NCBI RefSeq assembly: GCF_029193885.1
Contig: NZ_JARFVB010000014.1
Coordinates: forward strand, 39,979-103,978
Source: Flagellimonas yonaguniensis
Lineage (GTDB): Bacteria; Bacteroidota; Bacteroidia; Flavobacteriales; Flavobacteriaceae
Length of the DNA: 64,000 bases
Reading direction: 5' to 3'
Of the stretch, positions 27,434 through 36,466 are shown in pieces. The notes beneath the pieces are model-generated. The model was given only the letters and a program-made list of their open reading frames with translations. It did no database searches and was not told where the DNA came from. Within the stretch, counting starts at the first letter, position 1, and each line of letters opens with the position of its first letter. The translations under genes were made by a program, and so were the position numbers.

Positions 27434-28062
27434 CGGTTCAGGTCTATCAATGTTCTTCGTATTTCCCTGCTGGCGTCGAGCTGTTTCATTTGCTTGTTGT
27501 GTGCGATCAGACCGCCCAATACCCCGTTCAACTTAACGGTGATGTCGTTGATCTTCTTGAGACGTTCCTCGGGGGGCATGAGGGATCTTGTGTTCAGGAT
27601 GGTCCTGCTCTGCTGGAACAGGTCCTTTGTTCGCAACAGGGCATCAGTGGCAAAGGCCAGGAATTCCTTGGTCTGCTTCGTCTCCAAGTTTTTAAGGTTC
27701 TCGATGGTTTCCTGAGATGTCCTATAGGCTTCCAAGATCTTATCCTTCAATTCAGTGATGTTGGAGAGTTCCGTGGATTGCAACACATAGTCCGGGGCGG
27801 TCTTCATGGCATCGAGTTCCTCTTTTAGGATTTCCCTTGACCTAGTGGTCTGATCATTGTTTTTCTCCATCAGGTCGATCAACCGGTCCAATTTCCGGTT
27901 GGTGGTGGCCAACCGGTTTCCCAATGATCGGAGCTGTATATGGATTTGGGCCAATTGGTTGTTGGTGATCCCGAGGGAGCCGTTGGTCGCTGCATCGGTG
28001 ACGGGAATCTGGCCCAGGGCGACCAAGGGGACCAAATTGAATAGGTAGATGAGTTTTTTCAT
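27430..28062 (-). CDS. traI: TraI-type periplasmic transfer protein (VirB5-like)
   Basis: 210 residues with a signal peptide (MKKLIYLFNLVPLVALGQ) and a mainly helical coiled-coil body. Family features are the LRSLGNRLATTNRKLDRL helix and the C-terminal DASREIRRTLIDLNR. In Bacteroides elements TraI occupies this place between traG and traJ and is thought to be a VirB5-like surface or pilus-tip factor; assignment is by position and general type. Confidence 0.75.
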   Translation of the reverse strand: MKKLIYLFNLVPLVALGQIPVTDAATNGSLGITNNQLAQIHIQLRSLGNRLATTNRKLDRLIDLMEKNNDQTTRSREILKEELDAMKTAPDYVLQSTELSNITELKDKILEAYRTSQETIENLKNLETKQTKEFLAFATDALLRTKDLFQQSRTILNTRSLMPPEERLKKINDITVKLNGVLGGLIAHNKQMKQLDASREIRRTLIDLNR

Positions 28063-30620
28063 TTTTCCTGTGTTTTATGGGAAGGACCTATGGAATAATC
28101 CTTGGCCGTCAGTTCCCAATTGTTATGGTTCTTTTTATGCAGTTCATTGATCTTGTGGGATTCCATCGGGTTGGTCTCATAAATGCATTTTTCTACCAAT
28201 GAGGTTTCCACTCCGTAGACCTTCACCCTGTCCTTCCAACAAAAGGCCACTTCCCGATATTTCCGATCGAGCGGCAGATCTCTGTTCAGGGAAAGGATGG
28301 ATTGCCTCTGTTTATCACTGAGACCCATCATTTCCTGGATGTTCTCGAAGGCATTCTCAAAATCCCCCATGTCCAGGAAGACCTTGATATGGGAATTGAC
28401 CACAATGGCATTCTTGATGACCTCGGAGGCAATAAAGTCATCCACCTTTTGGGAAATGAATATGGGCTGGCCACCATATTTTCTGGCCATTCTGGACTGG
28501 CTGTTGAAGTAATCCTCGAACTCCTTTCTGGAAAGGGCCTTCCATGCCTCATCGACCACCATCATCTTGTTGATGGCCAGTTTGTCCCCATCGAGGAGTT
28601 TTTTGTCAAAAATTTCCATGACCATGAGGGCGGTAATGGGGAACAACAGTTCATTGTCGATGAGTTTCCCCAGTTTGAAATAGACCAATCTTTCCTCGCT
28701 CAATCGGGCGATCCTTTCATCCTCATGGTTCAACAACATATCCCTTGGCCCGCCCTTATAGTATTTCTCCAAAAGGAACAGAAAGACATCGGGGTCGAAC
28801 ACCTCCTTGGAAATCCTTTTTGTGCCGACAAGTACCTTAAGATGGACTTGACAGTATTCATAAAAGGTATCGAACCGGAAATCGGTGTTCCCGGTCTCCC
28901 ACATATGGGAATAATATCCTGGCAACAGGTTTTCAAGAACGGTATTCTTGACTTCGTTGGACATTGTATCCCGGGAAACGCCACGGTCGTCCCCCGTAAT
29001 CAATTTCATGAGGGTGACCAGATTGATGACCTTGGCCTCGGTCAATACCCTGGATCCATTGTCCTTTTCAATGGTGTCATATGCGTCCAACTTGAAGGGG
29101 TTGAAGGTAAAGGGCCGCTTGTCGTCATGTTCTATGATGGTCCCACCAAAGACCATTGTGATCCGTTCATAGGAATTACCGTCCTCCATGATGATGGCCT
29201 CCGCACCTTGGCGGAGTTCCGAGGAGATGTAATGGTTGGCCACATAGGACTTGCCGCCACCGGAGCCCGAGGCGATCAACATGCCCCTATTAAATATCCA
29301 ATGATTTCTCTCGGGTTCCCGGTAGACACTTACGGACAAGGGCCGTCCACTGATCCGGTCGATCAGCCGTAGACCATCGATCCCTTGCGAACCGTCACGA
29401 TATCCGCCCTCAAAGTATACCAATGAGGCGGCCATGTCGCTGGACATGGGCATGTACATATCCGAAGGGAGGCCCACGGCATTCCCAGGGACCCCTGCGA
29501 AGAACAGGTTCTTTCTGTCAATGCTGTTTTCCTTGGCATTAATCTTCAGCTTTTTGAAGCCGTCCGCCACGGCGCTGCACATTTTTCCATGGCTCCCATC
29601 CGTGTTGTTGAACCCCAAGACGTTCAAATGGTAAAAGACGATCTCCTTATGGTTCTCCAAGATGTCGGTATTGAACTCCCGGATCTGATCGGCATAGATT
29701 CCGTTACTGTCATCTTTCTTTCCATTGCCGAACTGGTCGAAGCGCTTGGCCTTTTTCCTCAACCCCTTAAGGGCCCTTTCCTGCTCCGGAATATAGATGT
29801 ACTGGTTGATGATGTGTTCATGGGGTATCTTGAACCCGATGGAAAATAGATTGCCGACAGGGAACCGGTTGTGCCGCGTCGTGAATTTTCCGTAGAGTTC
29901 ATAGGGCCCCAAATATTCCTTGGTGAACTGGTCCAGGTTCTCCACGGTAAAGAACCGGGCCTGTTTCTCCCCGATCCTGATGGAATTGTTGGAAAAGTCG
30001 ATATCGGGCAGGTTTTTATTGGATGCGGAGAGGCTAAAATATTTGGCATAGAGCCCATCATCGGTAAAAAGGCTATCATATTCCATTATCTCCGACCGGA
30101 CAAGGCCCGATCCGTTCAACAGGTTCGAGACACTTTCCACCTTTGCCTCAAAATCCAACAGGAGATCCCGGTCAAGGAATTCTTTGGGAATTGTCCTGTC
30201 CAAAAAGAAATCCCTCTTTTTCGAAAGAAAGGAATTGACCCTGGTGGGGCCATATTTGAAGTACTCCGTCGGTACCAAACTGATAAATAGGTAATGCTCG
30301 GCCCTTAGAAAAGGACGCTCCTCAAAATACCGTTCATTGCCGATCTCCATAAAATCACCGTTCAACCGTTGCGGGATGGGGTCGTACCGTTCCTCAAAGA
30401 AATGGTCCTGTCGGTGCAGGATCATGTTGGGGCCCAATATGTCGATGATATTGAAGAAGAGGACGTTCAAGGTGTTGTAATCCCTTTGGTCCAAAGTGAA
30501 CACCTCTGGGAGCTCCAATCTCAAGGGAATGGTCAAACAGCCCTTTTCTTTGGAAATGAGGGATTTCCTTTCATACCCATAAATGGGGAACACATCCATC
30601 ATATCGGCTATCCTTTCCAT
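28059..30620 (-). CDS. traG: TraG family conjugation ATPase (VirB4-like)
   Basis: 853-residue ATPase that powers the type IV secretion channel. Walker A GSGGGKS lies at about residue 450-456 and Walker B MMVVDEAWK near 690. The N-terminal CagE/VirB4 region holds the YTLF-like membrane-interaction segments. A longer open frame extends to 30995, but its added N-terminus lies in the wrong frame of traF/traE and is not protein-like, so ATG 30620 is chosen; this gives a 13-base overlap with traF. It is the largest conserved gene of the transfer operon. Confidence 0.93.
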   Translation of the reverse strand: MERIADMMDVFPIYGYERKSLISKEKGCLTIPLRLELPEVFTLDQRDYNTLNVLFFNIIDILGPNMILHRQDHFFEERYDPIPQRLNGDFMEIGNERYFEERPFLRAEHYLFISLVPTEYFKYGPTRVNSFLSKKRDFFLDRTIPKEFLDRDLLLDFEAKVESVSNLLNGSGLVRSEIMEYDSLFTDDGLYAKYFSLSASNKNLPDIDFSNNSIRIGEKQARFFTVENLDQFTKEYLGPYELYGKFTTRHNRFPVGNLFSIGFKIPHEHIINQYIYIPEQERALKGLRKKAKRFDQFGNGKKDDSNGIYADQIREFNTDILENHKEIVFYHLNVLGFNNTDGSHGKMCSAVADGFKKLKINAKENSIDRKNLFFAGVPGNAVGLPSDMYMPMSSDMAASLVYFEGGYRDGSQGIDGLRLIDRISGRPLSVSVYREPERNHWIFNRGMLIASGSGGGKSYVANHYISSELRQGAEAIIMEDGNSYERITMVFGGTIIEHDDKRPFTFNPFKLDAYDTIEKDNGSRVLTEAKVINLVTLMKLITGDDRGVSRDTMSNEVKNTVLENLLPGYYSHMWETGNTDFRFDTFYEYCQVHLKVLVGTKRISKEVFDPDVFLFLLEKYYKGGPRDMLLNHEDERIARLSEERLVYFKLGKLIDNELLFPITALMVMEIFDKKLLDGDKLAINKMMVVDEAWKALSRKEFEDYFNSQSRMARKYGGQPIFISQKVDDFIASEVIKNAIVVNSHIKVFLDMGDFENAFENIQEMMGLSDKQRQSILSLNRDLPLDRKYREVAFCWKDRVKVYGVETSLVEKCIYETNPMESHKINELHKKNHNNWELTAKDYSIGPSHKTQEK

Positions 30621-30928
30621 AGGGGCATATTTTTGTACGGTCGGGAGATCTTGATCTTGTCCGGCCTGGAGGCATCGGCCATCTTTTTGATGAACCCCCT
30701 GGCCCCGTAGGCCCTGGAATGGAACAAGAGGATGGCGAACATGGACAATAGAGCACAAGTGGTCACCACAAGGGCCATGAACGTGGGGACGACCATCGAT
30801 AAAATGAACCCTAGGGAGAGTATGCCAAGGCCTATATAGATGCAATGATTGATGTACCTGGCCTTGAGGCCGAGGAACAGGACTTCCTTCTGGAGTCCTT
30901 TCCGTATAAGGATAAACTTGTCTTCCAT
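30608..30928 (-). CDS. traF: conjugative transfer protein TraF (DUF4133, VirB3-like)
   Basis: 106-residue inner-membrane protein with two adjacent hydrophobic helices (about 27-45 and 49-68), flanked by basic segments, beginning FILIRKGLQKEVLFLGLKARY. It matches the size and layout of DUF4133/TraF, the VirB3-like partner encoded just before VirB4 in Bacteroidetes. Overlap with traG is 13 bases. Confidence 0.88.
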   Translation of the reverse strand: MEDKFILIRKGLQKEVLFLGLKARYINHCIYIGLGILSLGFILSMVVPTFMALVVTTCALLSMFAILLFHSRAYGARGFIKKMADASRPDKIKISRPYKNMPLWKG

Positions 30929-30939
30929 GAGGGCCTTTT

Positions 30940-31266
30940 TTAGGAACGCATGCTGTCCCCAACGGACAAAAGGATCCAGAAAATGGCCAGGCCAAGAATG
31001 ACCTGTCCCACCTTTTTGGTAAGATCGCTCTGTTGGTCCCTTAAGTAAAGGAATACCAATCCACCCAAAATGGTGGATGTCCCAGCAATGGTCTTGACGG
31101 CACTGATGACGATATCAGCGATCCTGGAGAGGTCACGTTCCCCTTGTTGGAGTTCTTGGGTCAGTTCGTTCAATTGCCCAAAGGAATCGTGTGGTAGGCA
31201 AAGGCCCAGCCCGATAAGGAGCATGAGTTTAAGTTTCCGGGCCGGGATCGGTCTTGTCCGTAACAT
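30940..31266 (-). CDS. traE: conjugative transfer protein TraE (DUF4134, VirB2-like pilin)
   Basis: About 108 residues from ATG 31266 (ATG 31296 is also possible and lengthens the N-terminus by ten polar residues). A signal peptide ending SFGQ is followed by a short coil and two hydrophobic helices (VKTIAGTSTILGGLVFLYL and VGQVILGLAIFWILLSVG), the structure of VirB2-type pilins. It is followed by traF and traG in the canonical order, and the upstream gene overlaps its 5' end. Confidence 0.85.
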   Translation of the reverse strand: MLRTRPIPARKLKLMLLIGLGLCLPHDSFGQLNELTQELQQGERDLSRIADIVISAVKTIAGTSTILGGLVFLYLRDQQSDLTKKVGQVILGLAIFWILLSVGDSMRS

Positions 31267-31585
31267 CCCTGTTACGGATGATCTTGAATTTTTCATTTTC
31301 TGTGCGAGTTAAGGAATTGTTCAATGCTTCACTTGAAGAGCCTTTGTTTTTGAAAGCCTCCAGGAGTTTGGAGTTGTTCTCGACTTCATCCACCTGGCTG
31401 AGTATGGTTTCCAAATCGGCTTGTTCTTCTTGTGAATTATTTACAAATTTATTATTTAAATACAAATAATCATTATTTTCTTTGATTTTTTTGGTTCCCC
31501 TTTTCTTTTTTACCAACAGGACCCAGGCCACATATATGTAATACATGGCCGTAATGCCCAATACTATTTTCCAGAAAAGGTTCAA
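31229..31585 (-). CDS. small membrane protein of the transfer operon
   Basis: 118 residues, one N-terminal membrane helix (about 5-25: IVLGITAMYYIYVAWVLLV) followed by a basic stretch and a charged, asparagine- and glutamate-rich cytoplasmic tail. No family is recognised; in position it corresponds to the TraC/TraD slot of Bacteroides elements. It overlaps the start of traE, so translation is probably coupled. The section encoding the tail is noticeably AT-rich compared with the neighbouring tra genes. Confidence 0.6.
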   Translation of the reverse strand: MNLFWKIVLGITAMYYIYVAWVLLVKKKRGTKKIKENNDYLYLNNKFVNNSQEEQADLETILSQVDEVENNSKLLEAFKNKGSSSEALNNSLTRTENEKFKIIRNRDVTDKTDPGPET

Positions 31586-31595
31586 ATACAGTTTA

Positions 31596-32165
31596 TTATA
31601 GTTTTTCTATCAGTTTCTCCAATTTGGCCCCGTTCTTATGGACGAATTCTTCCAGGACCTTCCTCAAGATCTCGTTCCGGTTGATCTTTTGTCCCATTTT
31701 ATAGCCCAATCCAAGGGCCAGCCTTTCATAACCGGCGAGGCATTCCCCGCTCAGGGACATCTGGAACACATCTTTTTTGTCCCTATAAAACTCAGATTCA
31801 ACGGTTTTATTGAATTCATGCCAAATTCTTTCCTCGGATTTCGTCATTTTTTTACCCTTGCTGGGACGGTTCACGTTTTCCATGGGCCGCACCACGGTTC
31901 CATCCTTTGGGGTTTCAGGATCATCCAGATCTTTGCCCAACGGTATTTTCTTCTCAGGAGTTCCCGTTATGGCATCGTTGGTAAGATCGGCGGTTTCCCC
32001 AGTTTGATCGGTCTCCATTCCGGAGGATCTTTCCTTTTTTAACCTGTCCAATATGCCATCCGTTTTGTCAATGTCCATCGTTATGGCCTTTATCAGTTGC
32101 CCAGTATCTTTACTTTTTTTCATTTGTTCACTGCTTGATTTTTGGTCCTTGTCTTTTGTAGCCAT
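31596..32165 (-). CDS. TraB/DUF3408-like mobilisation partner of ParA
   Basis: 189 residues. The first two thirds are charged and low in complexity (many K, D, E, T and P). The last 70 residues are folded-looking: FQMSLSGECLAGYERLALGLGYKMGQKINRNEILRKV in part, like a ribbon-helix-helix or DUF3408 domain that binds DNA. It follows parA/traA at a distance of 48 bases, as traB or traD do in Bacteroides elements. Assignment is by position plus general type. Confidence 0.55.
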   Translation of the reverse strand: MATKDKDQKSSSEQMKKSKDTGQLIKAITMDIDKTDGILDRLKKERSSGMETDQTGETADLTNDAITGTPEKKIPLGKDLDDPETPKDGTVVRPMENVNRPSKGKKMTKSEERIWHEFNKTVESEFYRDKKDVFQMSLSGECLAGYERLALGLGYKMGQKINRNEILRKVLEEFVHKNGAKLEKLIEKL

Positions 32166-32213
32166 ATTTCTTCCGTCCTAAAAAAATCCTTCATTGAGGG
32201 TTTCGTGGCCATA

Positions 32214-32897
32214 TCAATTACTGGATAATTTAAGGACTTCCTCGAAAAAGTTCCTGATATCACGTGGTCCCGTTTCCATTTGTTCCGGGATGGGATGAAG
32301 GGTGCTCCTGTACTGTTCCCTGTATATGGTCTTCTCCTTGACCACATGCTGCATAAAGGGAAGGCCTGCCGTCAGGACATCGCCTTTTAAATTCGCGAAC
32401 TTGTTCTTTTGGACCTCCCGATATTTGTTGAAGAAAAGATGGACCGATCGCAGTACCCGGTCCCCATTGTCCAAGAAGTTTTTCTTCAATGTCCTGTAGA
32501 AATTAAAGGTACTGTCGATTTCCAGTTCGTCATGGTCGAAGGGTATGAAGATATGTTCGACGAACATAAGGCCCTGTACCATTTCGAGGCTCAGGCTTCC
32601 AGGAAAGTCGACGATGATGTAGTCAACGTTTCCATAGTGCTGCAGGATCTTGTCCTTAATGGTCCTAACCGTTACCCGGATTATCGGATATATCGGGAGG
32701 CTGTCCTCTCCATTTTCCCCGATAAGGTCCAGTTCGCGCTGTCTTTTCTTGAAAATGGAGAATTGGGGATCGTCCACATCCAAAAGGACGACCTTCTTTC
32801 CATAGGTATGGAACAGGTTGGTGGCCAGCATGATGTTGAGGGTCGTCTTGCCCACGCCGCCTTTTTCCCCGGCGACCGAAATGATCTTTGTTTTCAT
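32214..32897 (-). CDS. traA: ParA-family ATPase (TraA)
   Basis: 227-residue deviant-Walker ATPase. The P-loop KGGVGKTT (residues 12-19, with signature K12) and VDFPGSLSLE as Walker B region identify the ParA/MinD class. It has no N-terminal DNA-binding domain, as in TraA proteins at the head of Bacteroidetes transfer operons, where it may position the transfer machinery or help partition the element. A motif ATATTCCTTTACTCAC lies upstream (minus strand, 32914-32929) and recurs before other genes of the element. Confidence 0.88.
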   Translation of the reverse strand: MKTKIISVAGEKGGVGKTTLNIMLATNLFHTYGKKVVLLDVDDPQFSIFKKRQRELDLIGENGEDSLPIYPIIRVTVRTIKDKILQHYGNVDYIIVDFPGSLSLEMVQGLMFVEHIFIPFDHDELEIDSTFNFYRTLKKNFLDNGDRVLRSVHLFFNKYREVQKNKFANLKGDVLTAGLPFMQHVVKEKTIYREQYRSTLHPIPEQMETGPRDIRNFFEEVLKLSSN

Positions 32898-32913
32898 ATT
32901 GATATGTATTTAA

Positions 32914-32929
32914 GTGAGTAAAGGAATAT
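32914..32929 (-). promoter_or_regulatory. recurrent upstream motif before parA
   Basis: Reading the minus strand the sequence is ATATTCCTTTACTCAC, followed by TTAAATAC and 12 bases later the ATG. Near-identical copies are before the DUF3945-like gene (two) and the methylase-helicase gene. No TAnnTTTG box is present on this strand in the gap, so this may be the element's own promoter or operator. Confidence 0.45.
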
Positions 32930-33045
32930 TTATATATAGGGTCAATTACATAGGCATTTGTTCAATGGTTTGGATATTTGCTGATATAAGTATTTGTATC
33001 ATCATACAGTTGGATAATCGCTCATTTGGTGAAATGTTTATTTGT

Positions 33046-33101
33046 ATAAATGAATAAATGAATAAATGAATAAATGAATAAATGAATAAATGAATAAATG
33101 A
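33046..33101. repeat. tandem repeat, seven copies of ATAAATGA
   Basis: Seven perfect head-to-tail copies of the octamer ATAAATGA occupy 33046-33101 with no interruption, followed by a degenerate half unit. It lies in the gap between the XRE regulator gene and parA. It may be a slippage-prone spacer, an AT-rich melting element or a set of regulator binding sites. The length of 8 bp does not match one helical turn. Confidence 0.95.
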
Positions 33102-33153
33102 ATATTTTACTATAAATGTCCAATGCCGGTCCGTGTCAATTTTCCATCGTTGC

Positions 33154-33555
33154 TTAAATTTTTGATTTGAACCCTGAAAGGGCTTCCAGGATATTGGACT
33201 CAAGGGCCTTGAAACTTTCTTGGATCCCTTCCTGATAGACAAGGTTTTCCCCGATATTGCGCTTCGGGATGAACTCATTGTCCGTGGCGATGATCCACAT
33301 GGGGTTGTAGCCCAAGGAATAATAGTACAGGATCAGCTTAAAGGTGGTGGGCGATATCGTACCGCGTTCCACATTGGTCAAGGTCGAATAATCGACGCCC
33401 AATCGTTCACAAACATTTTTCCTGGAATAGTGGGAATTGCGCTTGTCCGTGGTATCGTCCGCTTCGACCAGATCGTCCCGGATCTCCCTGAGCCTTTTTC
33501 CGATATAATAAAAATCCTCCGCTTTCGCGTTCTTAAGTTCGTCGATGTCCTTCAT
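33154..33555 (-). CDS. XRE-family transcriptional regulator
   Basis: 133 residues from ATG 33555, two bases after the stop of the coupling-protein gene. A helix-turn-helix of Cro/CI type spans about 45-85 (SRKNVCERLGVDYSTLTNVE and ISPTTFKLILYYYSLG). The N-terminal 40 residues are helical and charged. It probably regulates the downstream parA-tra operon; the 256-base gap after it, with seven octamer repeats, is a likely target area (inference). The longer frame from 33621 runs inside the upstream gene and is not used. Confidence 0.8.
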   Translation of the reverse strand: MKDIDELKNAKAEDFYYIGKRLREIRDDLVEADDTTDKRNSHYSRKNVCERLGVDYSTLTNVERGTISPTTFKLILYYYSLGYNPMWIIATDNEFIPKRNIGENLVYQEGIQESFKALESNILEALSGFKSKI

Positions 33556-33557
33556 GT

Positions 33558-36089
33558 CTATAAATTTTGAACGGGGTAGGAGGAATAGGGTTCTTCCTCG
33601 AAAAGATCGGCCCCATCCCATAGGGCGGCCATACCTTCCCCTTTGCTATTATCTTCCTTAAAAGTAGGTCTTTCCTGTGACCCGTCCATATCCTCGAACA
33701 GGTCTGGGCCGGACATTTGGTTGAAATCCTCCAAAAATTCCAGGGCGATTTCCCTGTTCGCGTCCAGTGAAGACCCGATTTCATCCGTTATCTTATCGGG
33801 ATCGAAGATCGAGGACTTGGGATGTTCCCCCTTGATCTTGAAATATTCGTCCTTGACCAGATCATCAATGTCCCCGAGTACCTTGTGGAAGGACTCGTCC
33901 AGGACCCGTTCCATTTCCCGTTCCAAGAACATCCTTCCGACAAGGTTTTCCATGAAGGCCCTTATCTGGGAGCCATAGGCTCCTTTATTGTCGACCAATT
34001 GCCCTAGCTCCTTTAAATGATCGTAGAGTTTCAGGTCACGGACCAAGGAAGTGAACTGCATTCGCTGCATGGGCCCATCGCAATTTTCCTTTGTAAAGGT
34101 TTCCAGGTAAACGTTATAGAATTCGATGTAATCGTTTTGGGCGAGATCAAGTAGGGCCACCTTGTCAAAAAAGCCGATATCCCCCATCAATGCCAGGCGT
34201 TCCCTTACCTTTTTGTCATGGTCCTGGGTCCTGAAATCCCTGGTCACCGGAAGGGGGAATTTGTCCTGGTGTTTCTTTGCCTCCATGTTCGGTCTCAATA
34301 GGCCAAAGCACAGTTTTTGCTTGATGGGATGTTCAAAGGTATCTGCCACTATACCTCCAAAATATCCGGTTGACATACGGGTTATCTTGCTCTTGGGCAT
34401 CAGTTCCATCATTTGGGTGCCCATACTGGTGGTCGTGTCGTTCCTTGAGACCGTCCTGGACAGTTTTTCCTGGTGGATCTTCCCAAAAATGTCACTGATG
34501 CGCCGGGCCGTTTCCCCCTTGGCAGCACCGCTGAAGACGTTCGCACAGTTGTCAAAGATCACATCGGCCAGTTCCTTTCCGTAATCGGCGATGAGCTGGG
34601 AGACACTTTGGATGCCCAGGACAGTGGCCACCAAATGGGACCTCCCCGTATCGATGATCTTTCTAAGGCCCATGATGAAGATCGTGGGCACCTCGTCAAG
34701 GATGACGCCCATGGGCCTGCCCCCGGGCCTGTTGACCACCTGTAGGGCCTTGTTGATGATCAGCCCGATGGGTGCGGCATAGATCTCTGATCGGTCCGGA
34801 TTGTTCTGCACGCACACGATCTTGGGCCTGGAAGTGCTGTTGATGTCCAATTGGAAATCATTGCCGGTCATCACATAGAATATCTCCTTGGTGGCGAGCA
34901 TGGACAATGATATCTGTGCACTCGCCGTCTGACCGGCCAATTGTTGTCCCGCTTCCCGCTCCAGGGCATCCTTGAAGGGGATCATCAGGTTGCGGACTTC
35001 CATGTCCCTCAGGATAATGTCCAAGAGCACCTGTATGTTGACCGTTGAAAGGATGATGACATGGGGAAGGGTACAGATGTTGGTCCCGGTCTCCTCCGCT
35101 TTCTTCTTCAGGTACCAGATGAGCCCCGAAACAAAACTGATGGCACTCCTTGAAAAAAAATCGTTCTGTTTGATCCATTCCTTATTGAGGTTCTTCATGA
35201 TGATGGTGGCCGCATCCGAGGCATCGATCTGTGACTTCATCAAGTAGGGGCTGATAGGATTGTTCCGGTGGGTCCTTTCCGGATCATCGAAGGAAATGGT
35301 GTAAAACCCAGGCAAGGAACCCAGCTGTTCCGGATCATCAGTGCCGAGTTGTTCCTTCTTTTTCAGCCAATGGTTATAGGCGATACGGGAGAGTGTATCG
35401 AACTTGAAGTCATAGATGAGCAAGGTGAACATCTTTCCGATAAGCTGCTCGATGATTTCTTCAAAAAAGGCAAACGACTTCCCACTTCCCGGTGTACCGA
35501 TGATCAACAGGGCCCTGAAGAGGTTGACGAAGTTGACCCAGCCTTTTCTGATCTTTCCCTTGAAACGGTAATCATAGGGAATGTTCACAGAATAGGGGGT
35601 ATCGATCTTTTGTTCCATCTGTTGGAACGTCTCGTTCCCGTCATTGAAAGGGTCTTCTTTGGAGAGGTCGGTAAAGGACAGCACCTGAAAGAGATGGACA
35701 CTGCCCGATAGGGAAAACAGGAACCCCAGGAAATAGCACGGCACCGAAGACCAATACAAAACAATGTCGGGAACCTTAAGTGCATCACCGGCACCAAATA
35801 ATATAATTCCAAGGGTCAGGTACGACACTCCCTTGGTATAGGTCTTTCCCGCTACCTTTTTGGGGTGGTACAACATGACCGCCGCTCCAATGGCCATGAG
35901 CAATAACAGTTTGCTTAGGTACTTTTGGTGCAGTGGCCCGAACTCCATGAAAAATCCATAGATCCATCGAAGGATCGGGCCATCGATCCCATGGTAGGCC
36001 AATAGCGCATAATGATCGATATAGCCGATCGCCGCAAAAAGGGCCACGGAGAGGAACATGGCCGAATGTGCCAACCTTTTATCTTGCAT
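33558..36089 (-). CDS. type IV coupling protein (VirD4/MobC-like)
   Basis: 843 residues. Three or four N-terminal membrane helices (within 10-155), then a P-loop ATPase with Walker A IGTPGSGKS at about residue 197-205 and Walker B GVILDEVPTI around 460. The TraG/VirD4 C-terminal motif SHLVATVLGIQSVSQL follows. It couples the relaxosome to the transfer channel. The Bacteroides equivalent is MobC. The C-terminal 250 residues are an extension with charged helices. No relaxase gene adjoins it, which is unusual for this family. Confidence 0.9.
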   Translation of the reverse strand: MQDKRLAHSAMFLSVALFAAIGYIDHYALLAYHGIDGPILRWIYGFFMEFGPLHQKYLSKLLLLMAIGAAVMLYHPKKVAGKTYTKGVSYLTLGIILFGAGDALKVPDIVLYWSSVPCYFLGFLFSLSGSVHLFQVLSFTDLSKEDPFNDGNETFQQMEQKIDTPYSVNIPYDYRFKGKIRKGWVNFVNLFRALLIIGTPGSGKSFAFFEEIIEQLIGKMFTLLIYDFKFDTLSRIAYNHWLKKKEQLGTDDPEQLGSLPGFYTISFDDPERTHRNNPISPYLMKSQIDASDAATIIMKNLNKEWIKQNDFFSRSAISFVSGLIWYLKKKAEETGTNICTLPHVIILSTVNIQVLLDIILRDMEVRNLMIPFKDALEREAGQQLAGQTASAQISLSMLATKEIFYVMTGNDFQLDINSTSRPKIVCVQNNPDRSEIYAAPIGLIINKALQVVNRPGGRPMGVILDEVPTIFIMGLRKIIDTGRSHLVATVLGIQSVSQLIADYGKELADVIFDNCANVFSGAAKGETARRISDIFGKIHQEKLSRTVSRNDTTTSMGTQMMELMPKSKITRMSTGYFGGIVADTFEHPIKQKLCFGLLRPNMEAKKHQDKFPLPVTRDFRTQDHDKKVRERLALMGDIGFFDKVALLDLAQNDYIEFYNVYLETFTKENCDGPMQRMQFTSLVRDLKLYDHLKELGQLVDNKGAYGSQIRAFMENLVGRMFLEREMERVLDESFHKVLGDIDDLVKDEYFKIKGEHPKSSIFDPDKITDEIGSSLDANREIALEFLEDFNQMSGPDLFEDMDGSQERPTFKEDNSKGEGMAALWDGADLFEEEPYSSYPVQNL

Positions 36090-36118
36090 GGAAGGGAAGA
36101 ATATGGTCCATTATGGAA

Positions 36119-36376
36119 TCAACCAAAGGTCCTTTCCCTCCATCCCTCCAAAGCGATGTCGGATGCCTCCTGAAAGGAAATCCCCTTCTCCCGTACCATT
36201 TCGATGGTAGTGTCCATCAGGACCTTGGATTGGTCCCGGATGAACTGGGTATATCCATCCCCTATTTGGAGGCGGTTCTTGAGTTCCATATCGTTCTCTT
36301 CGATAAGTGCATCCAGCAGTTCATAGTAATATTGGTGGTCCTTCAACCCTTCCGATAGCTCTTCCATTATTTTCAT
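36119..36376 (-). CDS. small hypothetical protein, 85 residues
   Basis: Acidic helical protein (MEELSEGLKDHQYYYELLDAL in part) with the C-terminal pattern GISFQEASDIALEGWRERT. It has no membrane segment and no recognised family. The gene lies 29 bases before the coupling-protein gene on the same strand and is probably co-transcribed, perhaps as an accessory of DNA transfer. A start at M4 is also possible. Confidence 0.6.
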   Translation of the reverse strand: MKIMEELSEGLKDHQYYYELLDALIEENDMELKNRLQIGDGYTQFIRDQSKVLMDTTIEMVREKGISFQEASDIALEGWRERTFG

Positions 36377-36466
36377 TTGTTTAAATTTAAGTCAATACAT
36401 TGAAATTTGATCATTCCCCTTTCTATGGGTATTTGGCCTGTCTTGAAAAATCCCTCGATGATAGCT

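Noticed and set aside
28302..29372. 356-codon open frame on the plus strand
   Set aside because: Antisense to traG, which carries clear Walker motifs.
30621..30995. N-terminal extension of traG
   Set aside because: The added 125 residues are out-of-frame traF/traE sequence rich in histidine and proline; the VirB4 family start fits ATG 30620.
33046..33101. CRISPR-like array
   Set aside because: The unit is only 8 bases with no spacers; it is a simple tandem repeat.
32946..33278. 110-codon minus frame through the octamer repeats
   Set aside because: The peptide is mainly a translation of the repeat (SFIHLFIY units) and overlaps the XRE gene.
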